Of a DNA stretch of 64,000 bases, positions 36,301-48,900 are shown piece by piece. The notes beneath the pieces were generated by a model, which saw only the letters and a program-made list of their open reading frames with translations, did not search any database and was not told where the DNA came from. Where the stretch lies: positions 1,029,893 to 1,093,892 of the forward strand of contig NW_006763295.1 of assembly GCF_000218685.1 (NCBI RefSeq). Reading direction: 5' to 3'. Positions within the stretch are counted from its first letter, which is position 1. The number at the start of each line of letters is the position of its first letter. The DNA is from Serpula lacrymans var. lacrymans S7.9 (taxonomy: Eukaryota; Basidiomycota; Agaricomycetes; Boletales; Serpulaceae). The translations under genes were made by a program, and so were the position numbers.

Positions 36301-39300
36301 AGGAAACTAGTTCAGAGAGCAGGAAATGTAGGGCTGCTGTTTTAGGCTTGTTCCCGTCCTTGGCAGGAGTCTGCGGACGTTTCTTTGGTACATAAGACAG
36401 GAAAGCAGTCTTACAGGCATCATAGGAAAAGAGGAGTTCGGTCAAACATTGCATAAGGAAGCAGGAGAAGGAGCGAGGGTCCTGATTGCTCGAATCATCG
36501 CTAACGTGGTTTTCCTTGGAAGATGTTTGTGTGCTATCTTCCCCCGCACTGACACCAGAAGCTTGAACCTTCATACCTTGGGAAACTTCTGGCGTTGATT
36601 CAGCTGGGAGTTTGATACTTTTTATCAGCTCGCCGATAAGATAGTGAACTAATGACTCGAGAGGTTCTGGAGGCCCCGGAATATTTTCTGCTAAAGTAGC
36701 ATCAATCTCCATGTTGTTAGAATGGTCTTTATGGACCTCGGTCTCGACAGACGAGGGTTTGTTTTGGGACGTATCGGATTTCAACATGATATGGTGAACT
36801 GTCGAGAATGGCTCTTGAAGTTGGCAAACCGATTGTGTAACTTGCAAGAATACATGAGGATCTCTGAGAGCCATTGTGCCGCAAGACCGCATGTAACTTG
36901 CAACGTCGAGGACACGAGTGCGTGGCTGTGAGAAGAGCTTGTTGACCTCCTGTAATACTATACCTCGTAGAGCAGATTTGTCTTCGGCGACATGACGGAG
37001 GATGATAGCCACGTAGGATAGGCTTGCTGCGACAAATGATGTTTTCAGCCGCTCAAATATCAGTGCGACACCATTTCGCTTCATCAGTTCGCGTGCAACG
37101 TCGTAGTCACGAGTAAGCAAAACAAGAAGTCGTAAAGCTGAAAGTAGCTCGTCGCGGGGTAAATTGGGATTTGCAAAGAGCTTTAAACAGAATTCAAATA
37201 CTATTGGACGAGCATCATGATAAGATGTGCCACATTCCATCGCTGGTGCAACAATCGGTTCATCTTCCTTGGGTATCGTGGCGACGGGCGGCTGATCAGC
37301 GATCGTGAATAGCGACTCGATAACCAGAAGATGAGGTGCCAGCCACTTCGGGATGCTGAGTTGCTCCGCTTCTCCGTTACTTGGGTTCGACAATAGCAAA
37401 GCCAATAAACTGTCCATCAGTTTGCTGCCAATAGTCGCAGAGACAAAACGCGTCTCAGAGAGAACAAGAGCAAGGAGCCGACATCTGACTGCAAGCGGCT
37501 GTTCCTGGAGATCATATGCAGCTGGCGAGAATGCAATAATATCATCAATGAGACTACAAAGTGCCTCTTCTGTGTGACCTTCAGAAGACCGTAGGAAGGC
37601 GTGGTGGACATCGAAAATGAGTGAGGGATGTTCATCGACGAATCGCAATGTTTGTCGAACAAGGTTACTCTTCAACGGTTCGCGGGCGATATTCAACAAT
37701 TTAAGCCACTCTTCAGATGTTTTTCCTTGTTCTGCAGAAGCTACTATTTCAGGGGTTGTTTCAGTAACCGACGAGATGCCCGGAGGTAGGGAAATATCCT
37801 GGGAGGGTGTCTCAGCTTCCGTAGGTGGTGCGTCTTCCGGAATATCTGCACTGGCGGAAGGTTCAGGCACAGGGTCTGGGGGGAAAGGAAGAGGATGAGA
37901 AATGAGTAACTCTGTGGCTGCATTGACGTTGTTGTGACTACGAATCAGAGCCCGCTCAGCGGCAGAGCGAGGAAAGCCCATATCAGTAAGTTGGCGTATT
38001 CGATTTTCGTCAGGACCAGTGGCTCTAATATTTGCTGCACCACCGCCTCCAAGGGAAGAGCTGGCTAAACCAAGGTCATCGACAGGTTCAGCCTTAGACT
38101 CCTCGTTCTCGCCACCCGTCAGCTCAAGAACGGTTTGAATGACAGATTTAAGCAAAGGGAGAGGGGCAGACACAAGCCAAAATGCGTCCCAGATATTGTG
38201 TAGCAAAGGGGTGATGGCAAGACGAAGGCGAACAAGGAAGTTATGAGGTTCGAAATAATCAGGGTCATCATCCTTTTTGTCGCGACTCATCACAAGTAGT
38301 GTTTGACCCGACTCAAAGAGAGGCTTTGAAGAAACGAGGGGATGGAGAAGATGTAACGCAACCTTCAAACCGCCATGAGCGTGAATCAACTCCTGCTTAG
38401 CTGTCTCTGTGCGATCCTCTGGAGGGAGTGATGTAACAAGGTTGATGCTGGTTGTGAATTTTTCACATAAGCTGAGAATAGCTTCCAGTCCACCAATACG
38501 ATGAAAAGCAAGAAGGAGGACAGTGTGGAGCGTATTTTGGGTTGTCCGTTCTACACGAGCTGTGTCAAGATAACAGTTCCAACGTAGAACACATAACGCA
38601 CCGTCTACAAGGAGGATAGTAATCAAGCCGAGCATTATGCTGTGATAAGCAAAACAATGCACTTGATCGCCTACATAGCAATGTGAACAAGAGCGGACAT
38701 CACACGTACAAATGATACTGACCTGACACTTCTTGCTTTAAGTGACCCAACATGATCTCTGCAATAACCGCTGAAGATGTCAGTATCTGCTTTTTCTGGG
38801 TTGGGTCAGGGTTACGCCTAGCATAAAATAGTTTCACAACAGCTGTTGAAATCAGCCATTTTGCTTAAATATATATTTCCAATTGTGAGAATGATATAGC
38901 ATGACATACCTTGGAAGAATGGTGCCAAAGCGCTAGGAAGACCATGTGTCAAATGTTTTAGCGCCTTCGCATTCCGCTCTAATGTGCTTTGGTGCTTAAT
39001 AGACAATACTGCACTGGTTCCAGTGGACACAGGAGGAGCTGAAGAATCAAGTGACAACAGAGATATCTGACTTGATGATCTCCGTAGAGATGGTGGCTGT
39101 GAACTGGTACTTAGGTCTATACCTTTTGAAGTCAAACCGGCCTTCAACAAAATATTTTCCCATATACAAGCACGATGCAAGGCACCCAAGTCGGCGATTA
39201 TTTTTGGTGGTTCTGTCATTAGTGTTTGAAGAAGACTGATTGCAGCTCTTCCGTGGGCGTAACCAGCAGTAGAGAATATGTCCGCCATAATAGTGATGCG

Positions 39301-42300
39301 AACATGAAGAGTGATGAGGCTCCGGAAGTGCTGATTGCCCTCCTGTTGCTGTATTTCTATACAGAAAAAGAACGAACGTTAGCATAAAACGGGTAGATCC
39401 GGATGCGACACAGTACGAGCCTGTGAGGTCCATGTACTGCAAAAGCTTCGATTGAGAGTCCAATGATTGCCAAAATGTCTGTGTCTCCGCAAGTGAAGAA
39501 CCAACAAGCGTCATTAAATAGAAGAGTGCTTCATTGGGACCAACCTCGGCCATAGTACGCATCACTTGCACCAATGAATCTGATGCAACACTATTGGCAA
39601 AATCATATGGCAAGCAAGGAAGAGCTGTCAGCCTTCCGAGTCGATCAAGACCGTCTTCGTTTCGGATGAAATCTTTGCAATGTGGTACGTGTTGGAATAG
39701 TCCTTCCAAAAACTAAATTGATTCTGGATCAGCTAGTAGTAGATAGTATGTAATGTAGCAGGCTTACCCGACACACTACATCAATATAAGAAACTAAGAT
39801 ATTATCGTGGGCGCGAGTTGGCGGTTCATCATCCGTAGTTTCTGCAGTGACATCCTTTTCTAGAAGATCGCTCGATGCTTGCGCGCTATCATCCACAACA
39901 CCTTCCATGGCAACATCCTTATCGTCAGCGTTTGACGACACAAGGAGGCCGTACCATTGTTCCAACTCTTCAGGGACCACAAAACTCTGCCCGAGCTCTT
40001 CGATCTTGCCCAAAGTGGACTTTATGGCGTCGAAAACAGGTGCCTTGAGGGACGGATGGTGACGTATAAGCTCGTCTATACCAGTACCAATTAAGACTGC
40101 ATTCTCCTTTTCTTGAAGAACTTTGAGATGCCTCTCAGACGTGAAAATCGACAAGATGCCTGGGATGATGCTAGGGCGGGCGGAAAGTTGATCCTGTCCG
40201 ACTTGGTTTAAACATAGTGCGCCAACTGCATTTGGAATTGCTTGAATGACCTTGATTCGTAACTTTAGAGATACACACAGTAAAGAGTAACTGTATGCTC
40301 ACCTCAATGACAGGTTCCAAACCCGCTTCGATAGCTTGGTAAAACATCTCGGGTAATCCCGCCTCTTGAATAGTAGGCAAGGACGTTGGTTCGTTGTGCA
40401 CAAAGGTTGCCATAATATTCATAGCTTCACAAAATTGTCATAAGCACACTTTAGAAGAGAACGAAGAATGAAGACGTACCCATGGGAAGGATACTTGGTC
40501 CAAAAAGGCCACGATATTGGATGATTTTCTTGATTGATTGCAATATCGAAGAATCAATCAGGCCTCTTAGACCTTCTGCAGTACCGGAAGATTGCATCAT
40601 TCGATGCATTGACCGCAGTGTATGCTTCAAAACGGCCGCACGAGCAACGGGGAGTTCTCCTGCAAAAGTCATCAGTTTGTAAGACAAGGAAACAAGGGAA
40701 CGCGCGAACCATATGAACCAAACACCTCTCGAGACCGAGATTCGCTGCCATACATGTTGAGATCAAAATCGATTTCATGCTGAGGGAAAAGCTGAACATC
40801 AAGATAATCGTGACACTAACTGGACATACCTGAATCCTTCCAACCAGTGTTTCAACACCCCTACCATTACAGAATAGCTGAAATGCGTTTGTAAAGCCAT
40901 ACAGGACATTGTCCACAAGCTGCATAATTTTAGAGACCATAGCTAGTCGCTGCGTTAACCTGTTTTCAATGACCTGTACCAGCAACGGCACCAAACCTGC
41001 CCCAACAACCATGTTTCCTCCGGCAGCATGAGAGGCAAGATAGGTCACAAAAGACAGTAGCGCATCGACGAAAGAGTGCGGAAGCTGACACTCCGGGTTG
41101 GCAACATCAGCCACAGTTTTGCGAAACAGAGCCATCAAGATTCCGTGATTAACACCGGCGTTGACGGCGGTTAAAACCTCCTGGACCTTGTTACGATACC
41201 TTCCTAATGCATCCAGAGCCGCAATGGCTGCTGTCTGTACGGGAACTGAGATACCATGGTCCAACTGAAGTAACTCAGCTATATGGGTCATGAGATCTGG
41301 TTCATGAAGAAAAAGCGAAGATGTAGCTTGCGATTCCGAATGTGTATGTCCGAAGATTGCGATCGCCAGAAGCCGAACAATTATGAGTTTTTCGCGCATA
41401 TCTTCTTTACCAGGCGCAAGAGCCATAGCAGAACGTATACGGCACAGAAGCTCAAATTTATCGTCGTCGGAAAGTGCGTGGACCTCGACTATATCTGCCA
41501 ATACATCCATGGGTTCCTTCTTGCTCAAAATTTCTTCGTCGATATGAATATTGGCAGCACCTGGATTTGTTCCTGGTGTGGAAGATGCTTTTCGAGGAGT
41601 TTGTGTGACACCAAATGGATCAGACTCGACGGTGTGCTCCTTCTCTTTCTTGTCAGTCCTATAGTAAGTAAAATTCACTTCACGGACATCCGTCGGAATG
41701 GCCCCAACGTGTGAGGCTGTATTTGAACTAGCTAAATCCAGAAGGCTGATTCCGGATTCCTGAAGACTGGGCCAGCGCTTACAAAGAGACTGTAGACGAG
41801 GTGTGGATATGTTGAGCGCATGAGAAACAGCGGGTTGCGCGGAGTACTGCTGGGATGGGCGAAGAAGCAAGTTCAGCGCCAAGATTAGGATGTCAAGATC
41901 CGACGTGAAGAGCAGACTGTTCAGTCTCTGCGTAAATGTTAAGTATTACACATGAGTAAAATGCTTATTTGCCACATATCAAATGCACGTACATCATAGG
42001 AGCTGAACATTTTCCGATTTGTTGAATTATCTAATAGCAGCCTTTCGAATCTGAGGATTTCGCATACTACCTTCTTCGTTGCAGGCGTAAATATGTTAAC
42101 TTGGATTTTATCGACGTCGTAATCTCGAATGGCTTCTTCCAAGACAACGTCGAACTTGTTGAGAACCTTAATCCATGCATTCAGATCTGATCGTGGCCAT
42201 TTCCACGAATCGACCTCGCTCAAAACCTCCGCCAAATCGTCATTTGAGGTGTTTGCTAGTTTTTCAATGACTTCGACCACTTGAGGGTGCTAAAGATGCA

Positions 42301-42386
42301 AAGCCTGGTGCTGAGAAGAGAGGATGAAAGAAAATCAGAATACATACTGGTGGTGTGGCCCTCTTTGATTTATGGAGAATCTTCAT
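30360..42386 (-). CDS. TOM1: giant HECT ubiquitin ligase, Tom1/HUWE1 family
   Basis: 22 exons (5' to 3'): 42348..42386, 41993..42289, 40830..41927, 40710..40779, 40480..40659, 40303..40424, 39768..40250, 39421..39712, 38910..39356, 38723..38863, 35859..38670, 35632..35805, 35555..35564, 35209..35505, 35079..35148, 34958..35021, 34742..34899, 32534..34687, 31102..32483, 30870..31052, 30519..30816, 30360..30463; 3,624 residues. The N-terminal third has the Armadillo-like DUF908/DUF913 blocks ([40 protein letters not shown]). A UBA domain lies near 1280 ([15 protein letters not shown]). Residues 2055-2155 are almost all Asp/Glu. UBM-like repeats lie near 2560-2630 ([26 protein letters not shown]). 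The HECT domain spans about 3275-3624, with acceptor Cys3591 in HTCFN and end GEGFGFA. It ubiquitinates histones, ribosomal proteins and others in quality control. A 10-nt exon (35555-35564) and a likely GC-AG intron (39357-39420) are notable. The donors at 40709 and 39420 are the least certain. Confidence 0.95.
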
Positions 42387-42665
42387 GATCCCGCGACCAA
42401 GTCGTGGAAAGTGGGGTTGTAATCTTCAAAATTGTAAAGTTGTCTAGCCGGAGATGGGATACGAAGATGAAGATAAGTGTTAGGGTACTTCGGATGGGAC
42501 TGGAGAGGAGGAAGGCTGACGCATTTGTAGAGATATATCAGGAATCTGATTCTCACTCTTTCATTCCCACGGTTGTTCTCAGCCACAGCTCTTTGTTCTT
42601 CATACGCTAACTTGTCTACGATTTTGTAGACGAGCAAGGTTTATATTCTGGCATTTACATCTATA
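42387..42665. promoter_or_regulatory. shared divergent promoter, TOM1 / SUB1
   Basis: 279 bp between two start codons on opposite strands. The spacer must hold both core promoters and leaders. No clear TATA box is seen on either side. Confidence 0.5.
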
Positions 42666-43324
42666 ATGGCGAAACGTAGTCCACCGGAAAGTGACTTTGA
42701 AGACGCAGAATCTTTTTCAGATCAGTCAGAAAAGAAACCCAGTTCTTCTCGTCGACTGGTATGTATTATATCTACAGTACGCCCAATATCTGAGAATCTA
42801 GGGAGCTCACTGGCACGAGTTCAGAAAAAAGGAGGTGCCAAAGTAGATGTGAAGCCGAACAAACCTCGCACAGTCAAAAAGCCCAAGTTTGATGAGTCTA
42901 GTGATGAGGTTTGTGTTAGAGGCATCTCTAACTTTTGATATTTTGAAACCTTCTTGTGACGCAGGATGAGACCGAAAAACACCACTCTGTTGCAGTTCAT
43001 TCTACCCCAGAAGGAGAGAAATACATCGACTTAGGCAAAAAGAAACGTGCTACTGTAAGAAAGTTTAAGGGTACGTTAAGGTAACTTCACCCAGCCATCA
43101 CTGATTCATTTTTAGGTGCTGTTTTTGTTGACGTACGTGAATTTTTTGGCAACCCTGGGGAGGAGAAACCAGGGAAAAAGGGAATTTCACTTGGTTTGGA
43201 GCAGGTGTGTTACCCTCCGTGAATTACAGACTGTTGTAACGCTGATCACATTCTGGAACAGTGGGAGGCTCTAAAGAGCGGTGCGAGTACTATTGATTCT
43301 CTCTTCACCGAGCTTAAATCGTAA
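42666..43324 (+). CDS. SUB1: transcriptional coactivator PC4/Sub1
   Basis: Exons 42666..42758, 42825..42908, 42965..43070, 43116..43204 and 43262..43324; 144 residues. PC4/Sub1 binds single-stranded DNA and assists RNA polymerase II (and III) in initiation and elongation. The N-terminal half is Ser- and Lys-rich and disordered, as in the family. The C-terminal PC4 domain reads KYIDLGKKKRATVRKFKG, FVDVREFF and KGISLGLEQWEALKSG, matching the fold's beta strands and the final helix with Trp. The insertion NPGEEKPGKK between strands is the usual fungal loop. Introns are 45-66 nt. The acceptor before AAA AAA GGA was picked because it alone keeps phase. It ends 86 bp from the stop of the ADCK1-like gene, convergent. 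Confidence 0.94.
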
Positions 43325-43410
43325 AATTGCTCCACTACATTGTCTCGCCGTTTGTGAGCAACCGTCTAATCATTATGTATAGTACCAATAGTACTACATA
43401 TCCTGTATTT

Positions 43411-45913
43411 TTATGCAATACCTGCAGCAGCTTTGTGTGCACCTTCTAATGCCCTGGTGTGCAAGAAACCACGTAGCCATGCGATGAAATTCTTGGCTGA
43501 TGCTTGTAGGTCCATCATCATCTCTAAAGTAACAACACCCCGGTATGCCTTTTGGTAAGCTCTGGAAATCAAATTCAAATTCATTACAACAAAAACAGAA
43601 CGAAGGAGAGATCATTACTAACACCCAACAGCTTATGTATTCATAAACTGTGCTGACGGAATTCAGACCCCTTGCTCTAATCCGTTGTCGATCGTCTTGC
43701 CAGACTGCCATAGTACAGTATTTTGCTGTTTCCAGAAATATGCGCACCTGCTCTTATATAAACACCTGAAGCTGACTTTTTTTACGGATACACTCACGTT
43801 CGAATGAGTAGTCGCCAAAGCATGATCGATATTTCTGTGAGAAAATAAATAAAATGTTTATCATTTAAGTGAGGACAGTAACACGACGGCATACCTAGTC
43901 AAATCGTTTAATTTCAACACCATAAGGACCCGGCGAGGAACCCGGCGCAGGACATCAAATACTGAAATGAGAAGTCCTTCACGATTGATCACAGCGTTTC
44001 TAATGACTTCCATCTCTTCTTCAGTCTGAGGCATCATATCAATCATACTCGAAGCCCGCTTGAATCCGCCTTGATTCGACTCAGACTCCTGCCCATCTTC
44101 CCATGTTCCTTCCATGCCAGCTCGTCCTGGACAAGCAGTGAGTCCAGAGAGGTATCAAATGAGCTCATCAACTTACCAGTAATCGCCGCTTCAAAAACTG
44201 GGTACTATAAGCCGTCCAATTAATCAGTCGTACCATCTTGCACAGGGCACAACATACCAGGTCCGGAGTGATATTTCCCACCAACTCTGCATACTTCCTT
44301 CTGTCAGCATTGGTAGTAGGTGAGGCAGGAGCGATCAAGGAAAGCCATAGTTTACTGTAATTTAAACGGAAGTTAGGGTCCAAATCGAAATATAGGCCGT
44401 GGTCCAAAAGGACGATTTCAAAATTGTAGGGGGATATAGACGAAGAAGGTGCACGTCGAATCAGTAAATTGCCTATACAAAGTTAGCTCAAATTAGATAG
44501 AACAGGGGCATGAAAATGTACCCGGATGTGGATCCTAGACAGACAGTCAGACTAGATAGACCAAAAATACCCGATAACTTACTGCATGAAACCATCCATT
44601 CATAAATACCATCTGATTAAATATTCGAGATAATTCTAGAGCGACCTTATTCCTGTCTATGTGGTTGTCTGCGAGGTACTGCAAGTCATCAGGCCGGGCA
44701 CCCTCGATGTATTCCATGATTAGAACCCTTTTCGTGGCAGTGATAACCTCGGGAATATATAATGAGGTACAAATATTTCGAAAATCGGACACTGCTCGGG
44801 CAGCATTGCGAGCCTCATGAACAAAGTCCATCTCTTTCGGGAGATTTTCCCGCATTTCTTCACCTAACCATGTGAGCTCAAAGTCGGGAAACCAGCGCTT
44901 GATCCAACCTATATATAATGTTCGATCAGCTGCAAATACAAGACAACCGTGATTTTATTCTCACCAAGGGAGACCTCTACCATTTCCATGTCAATGTCAC
45001 AAAACTCGGCGAGATGAGGGTGTTGTAACTTAGATAGTGTAAGTTGGATTCAAAGGCCAAAGACTGGAGTAATACCTTGATGGCGACCTTTTTATTAGTC
45101 TCCCTATGGTGCCCGACGTGTACCTGAGCCAGACTTGCGACACCGACTGGAATTGGATCAAAATTATCGAAGATTTCGCCAATGGGCCTTCCCATATCTG
45201 AAAGAAACAACGCGTCCACATCACCGTATGGGGTTGGTTCGCACTTGTCTTGCAAAGGACGTAATGTACTTGTCCACTCTGTTGGAAGTACTACCCTGTT
45301 GCATTGTTTTGAGCGCTATGATATCTGAAAGAAAGCGTAGGCTAACTCACAAAGAAGACATATGTTGGCCTAGTTTTATGAAAACACCTGATCCGCATAC
45401 AATATGAGTGAGCGCATATTCCAAGTAAGTCAACTGCTGACCTCCATTGGCCAGAAGAGCTTTCAGCGCTCTTTTTGCACTTCTTGTATGACAGTGTGAA
45501 TAAGCTTCGAGTCGCTTCTCTTCTGAATCATATGTACGGGTAAATGTCCATTTGTAGTCGATAGCTCCGACTACTGCAGCCTCTGGAGGACCGTCAGTCA
45601 GCTCCATGATCTGAACAGTTGAGATGGACTCACCTGCCACTCTAGAGCATCGAACAACAGCCAAAATTGAGTGTCTGAATGGCTCGTTCTTTTCGAATGC
45701 CACATATCCGCCTCCAAATATGGTTAAAAAGGCAGTCGAGTAAAGTAGTAGCCCATTGCTTCTTGACCGCGGCAAAACTGGTCTCGCAGTGGAGCTGAAG
45801 CAATTTCTCGTAACGCGAAGGTCAGTGGGACTCGCCCTGTGAATGTGTACTAAACGCTGCGAGCTTTTCCAAGAGAAAAGGCCTTGAAGAATAGTGTTGA
45901 CAGTGCGAGTCAT
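43411..45913 (-). CDS. mitochondrial UbiB/ABC1 atypical kinase, ADCK1/Mcp2 type
   Basis: Thirteen exons: 45634..45913, 45442..45582, 45351..45387, 45076..45295, 44965..45028, 44583..44908, 44522..44534, 44258..44472, 44177..44204, 43895..44126, 43798..43834, 43623..43747 and 43411..43561; 622 residues. UbiB-family motifs are all present: KLGQH (145-149), the Ala-rich loop VGVASLAQVH (203-212) in place of a glycine loop, VAIK Lys226, KEMDF.HEARNA, DPHPGN (357-362) and DHG (384-386). KxGQH plus DHG point to the ADCK1/Mcp2 branch rather than Coq8. Yeast relatives sit in mitochondria and affect lipid and coenzyme Q balance. The N-terminus is Arg/Ser-rich with one membrane segment (LLLYSTAFLTIFGGGYVAF), fitting import and inner-membrane anchoring. 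A 13-nt exon encodes DPHP. An upstream GTG at 45958 is not used, since the first ATG is at 45913. Confidence 0.93.
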
Positions 45914-48900
45914 ATTAGTAGCATAGCGTTGCAAGTAAAGCAACAAAGTCGTGAACACTTCACACGCTCATCCCATACCTCCCAACCAGGAACAAATACA
46001 AGTTTCTTATAATTAACTACTTTCACAAATTGCACTCCCTGCACTCTTTCAATTACGACCGAAATATTCGCAAAGAAAACTGAAGCACATGTATTAATAT
46101 ACGACATTCGCTAGAGTACATAATATAATACCCGCTAGTCATACACACTTAACATGCTATTGATGCAAAATATGATGTGATTCATTGCATCGTGAACTGA
46201 AGAACTGCCTAGAACTGCCTCCTAGTATGACGGCCAAAATGCGCTCGACTAGCTGCCGGCTACAGAAACAAAATCGTCTATACCTATGGCGAGCCCAGTG
46301 ATACCAATAGATCAGATGGCGGGACCATTCCGCAGGCTGCCGGGGGTAATATACAAAATTATCAGGGGCCATAGGTGGCGTGGTGAACTGCCATGACATG
46401 TCCTCTCATGCCCTGTGTTCAATCAATATCAAAACAAAATTCGGAGCCCGGCATTTCGACGAAGTAGACACGCATTGTTTGGCGGTGGAATAATTGTCAG
46501 GCAAACAAAGCTTGAAGTCGGGGGGCCGGTTTCCAAGCAAGTAAACGACTGACTTTTGACTTGGCCTGATACACGGAATCCGGTAAGACGCATTAAAGTT
46601 TCATGAAGCCCTGTTGCGCCCTGCCATTGGATCCGGGACCGCACCTGAGAAACCTAAGTGCGGTACTCATTACACGGTGATGAAGGCAACCAAACGATAG
46701 CATACGAAAGCCACCGTTCAGGACTTCTAACAAGGAGAGCTCTCAGCAGTGCGGTATGCTAGAGACGTTTACAGCCCTCTAAATCGAAAGACTGCTCGTG
46801 AAGTGAGGTAGTCCAAGCTTGTTAAGCGATATGAAGGCTACAATCAAAACGTGGCGCAAACTGCAGAGGGACGGTTTGGTTCAAGGCTAGATGTCTCCAA
46901 AGGCCTGTCTACGCAGAGAGCGTGTATCCCTTGTTTGTCTTCGATTCAAGGCACAATCGAACGTTCTCCAGAACATCGGAGCAAGCCGTCTATCGAGGAA
47001 CATCGACCTAGCATGGATAGTGCCGGAAGACATCGAGAATTCGAGGAAGAAGTTGATCAAGGAAGGCGAAATGAATTGTCGATGAACGTTTGATGAACCC
47101 ACGAGCTTGAGGTTGTTTGTTCGGTAACAGCCGAGCTTAAGACTGAAGAAACACCATGTTAAACGTGGAAATGGTGATCTCAAGCTCTGATGATACCTGA
47201 GGGGGACGAGAAGGGATGCGTTATAAAGTTGGAGGAGGGGGGTGGATCAACGCGGGGATCGGCGGCCATTGTCGACTCACCGTAGAAAAGGAGCCAAAGA
47301 GGGAACATATGTCTAATGATTAACGCATCAGTGCGAAGGGACACACGCGCATAGTAACGTTGTCTGACGCGGTCTATTTTTTCATTTGAGTTGTCTCCGC
47401 GGAGCCAAATAGACTTTCTAGAAAGTGGCTAAGGACATACGGATTTTACACAGGACTGATTCCAGCTAGATCTATTTTGATAGGTTCGAATTGACCAAGC
47501 AAAAGGTGCCTAATTTTATGGCGGCCCGAGCTATTGCGGGTCACAAACCGATTGACAAAATGGCGGTCCGATGGTGCTTGAGCATAATTTGAGACTCTTA
47601 GAAATTCTGTTATGAAGCAAATCATGAGCGCCCCGATTCTTAATCCCTACTTCATGGGGCACAATACCTCGTCTCTCACGAACAAGCGACGTTACAACAT
47701 GACATGGAATAAGTAACGCCTTCAATGTCACTGGCACGGGAACAAAGGTGTAACACATACTGAATTACTGAATCAAGCCCCTTTCACACACGGCTGGAGT
47801 TGATGAGCGTGATTCAATTTCTGACACGATAAATGCTTCCGTTTCGAGGACGTGTTAGTGGTATGATGAATGCCGGTCATCAAGCGGCGGCTCGGCTATG
47901 ATAATGAAGGGCGCTGTACCACGTGATGTAGGCTGTGTAACCTCTCTCAGTAGTTCCTAGTTAACCGTAGCGAAAAACTCACCCAATGACCTCCTGGTAG
48001 AGGTTAATGTCGATAACTTGATGATAACTAGGTAACCAGCACAGAAAGAAACACATCAAGAAGAAAGGACTATCCGTGATCGGTTCTCACGTTTGACGTA
48101 GTACAGATATTGTGGACCCCTGGACTCGGCATTTCATGATAACTTAGGGATTTTCCGAGCACGTCCACGCTTGTTTTGATAGATAGTTGCTGAGCCAAAT
48201 TGCTAGTTTCCCCTGTCAGTTCTAGTATGACAATCGATACAAATTGGTTATCCGCGTGGAAAGCCAACGCCTGGTGTCGTAGGGTACCACAATGCATATG
48301 AATGATAGGAGCTCGAGATCGTTCCAGGGGCTAACGATTGTCAGATTTATGGAGTTAGAGAGAAAAGTAGATACAGAATATCCTCATACATGACAGGCAA
48401 AAGTCATACTATGATAGCCGTGTGAACGAATATCGTGTACTACTTCCGCACTTTTATCGAATGAATGCTACTTTGTCAACGGCAATGCAATCAGATTGGG
48501 TATGTCGTGGCAGAAGAATCCCTTGACGATTTGCCTCGAAAGTGCAGACTCTTGTGGCCCATCCAGAGTTACGGTGGTTTTTAGAAGCAGCAGCGTGACA
48601 GACGTCTCGATGGAAATGATGTAGGTGATATCTGGGGCAAGTAAATGGCGACAGGAATATGCTCCATCTGATACTTTGCGCCCGATGTTGAATTCTATTG
48701 GCCGCAGCACTCCTCGATGGGTTGTGGACCTCGAACATTCTCCTTGAAAACTGGATCCTGGACATAAGCTAAGTTAGCATGCGTATTTGAAGACCGGCTT
48801 ACATTGAATGGTTGTCGATACATCAGGTCCCGCAAAAGTGGACTATCACGAAAGTTGATGTACTATATTCCATTGGTGAAAGAAAATAGAGCAACGTCGA

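Noticed and set aside
45914..45958. Upstream extension of the ADCK1-like protein
   Set aside because: It would start at GTG rather than ATG; the ATG at 45913 already gives a mitochondrial-type N-terminus.
46198..46220. Short tandem duplication near AGAACTGCCT
   Set aside because: Two copies only, too little to call a repeat array or satellite.
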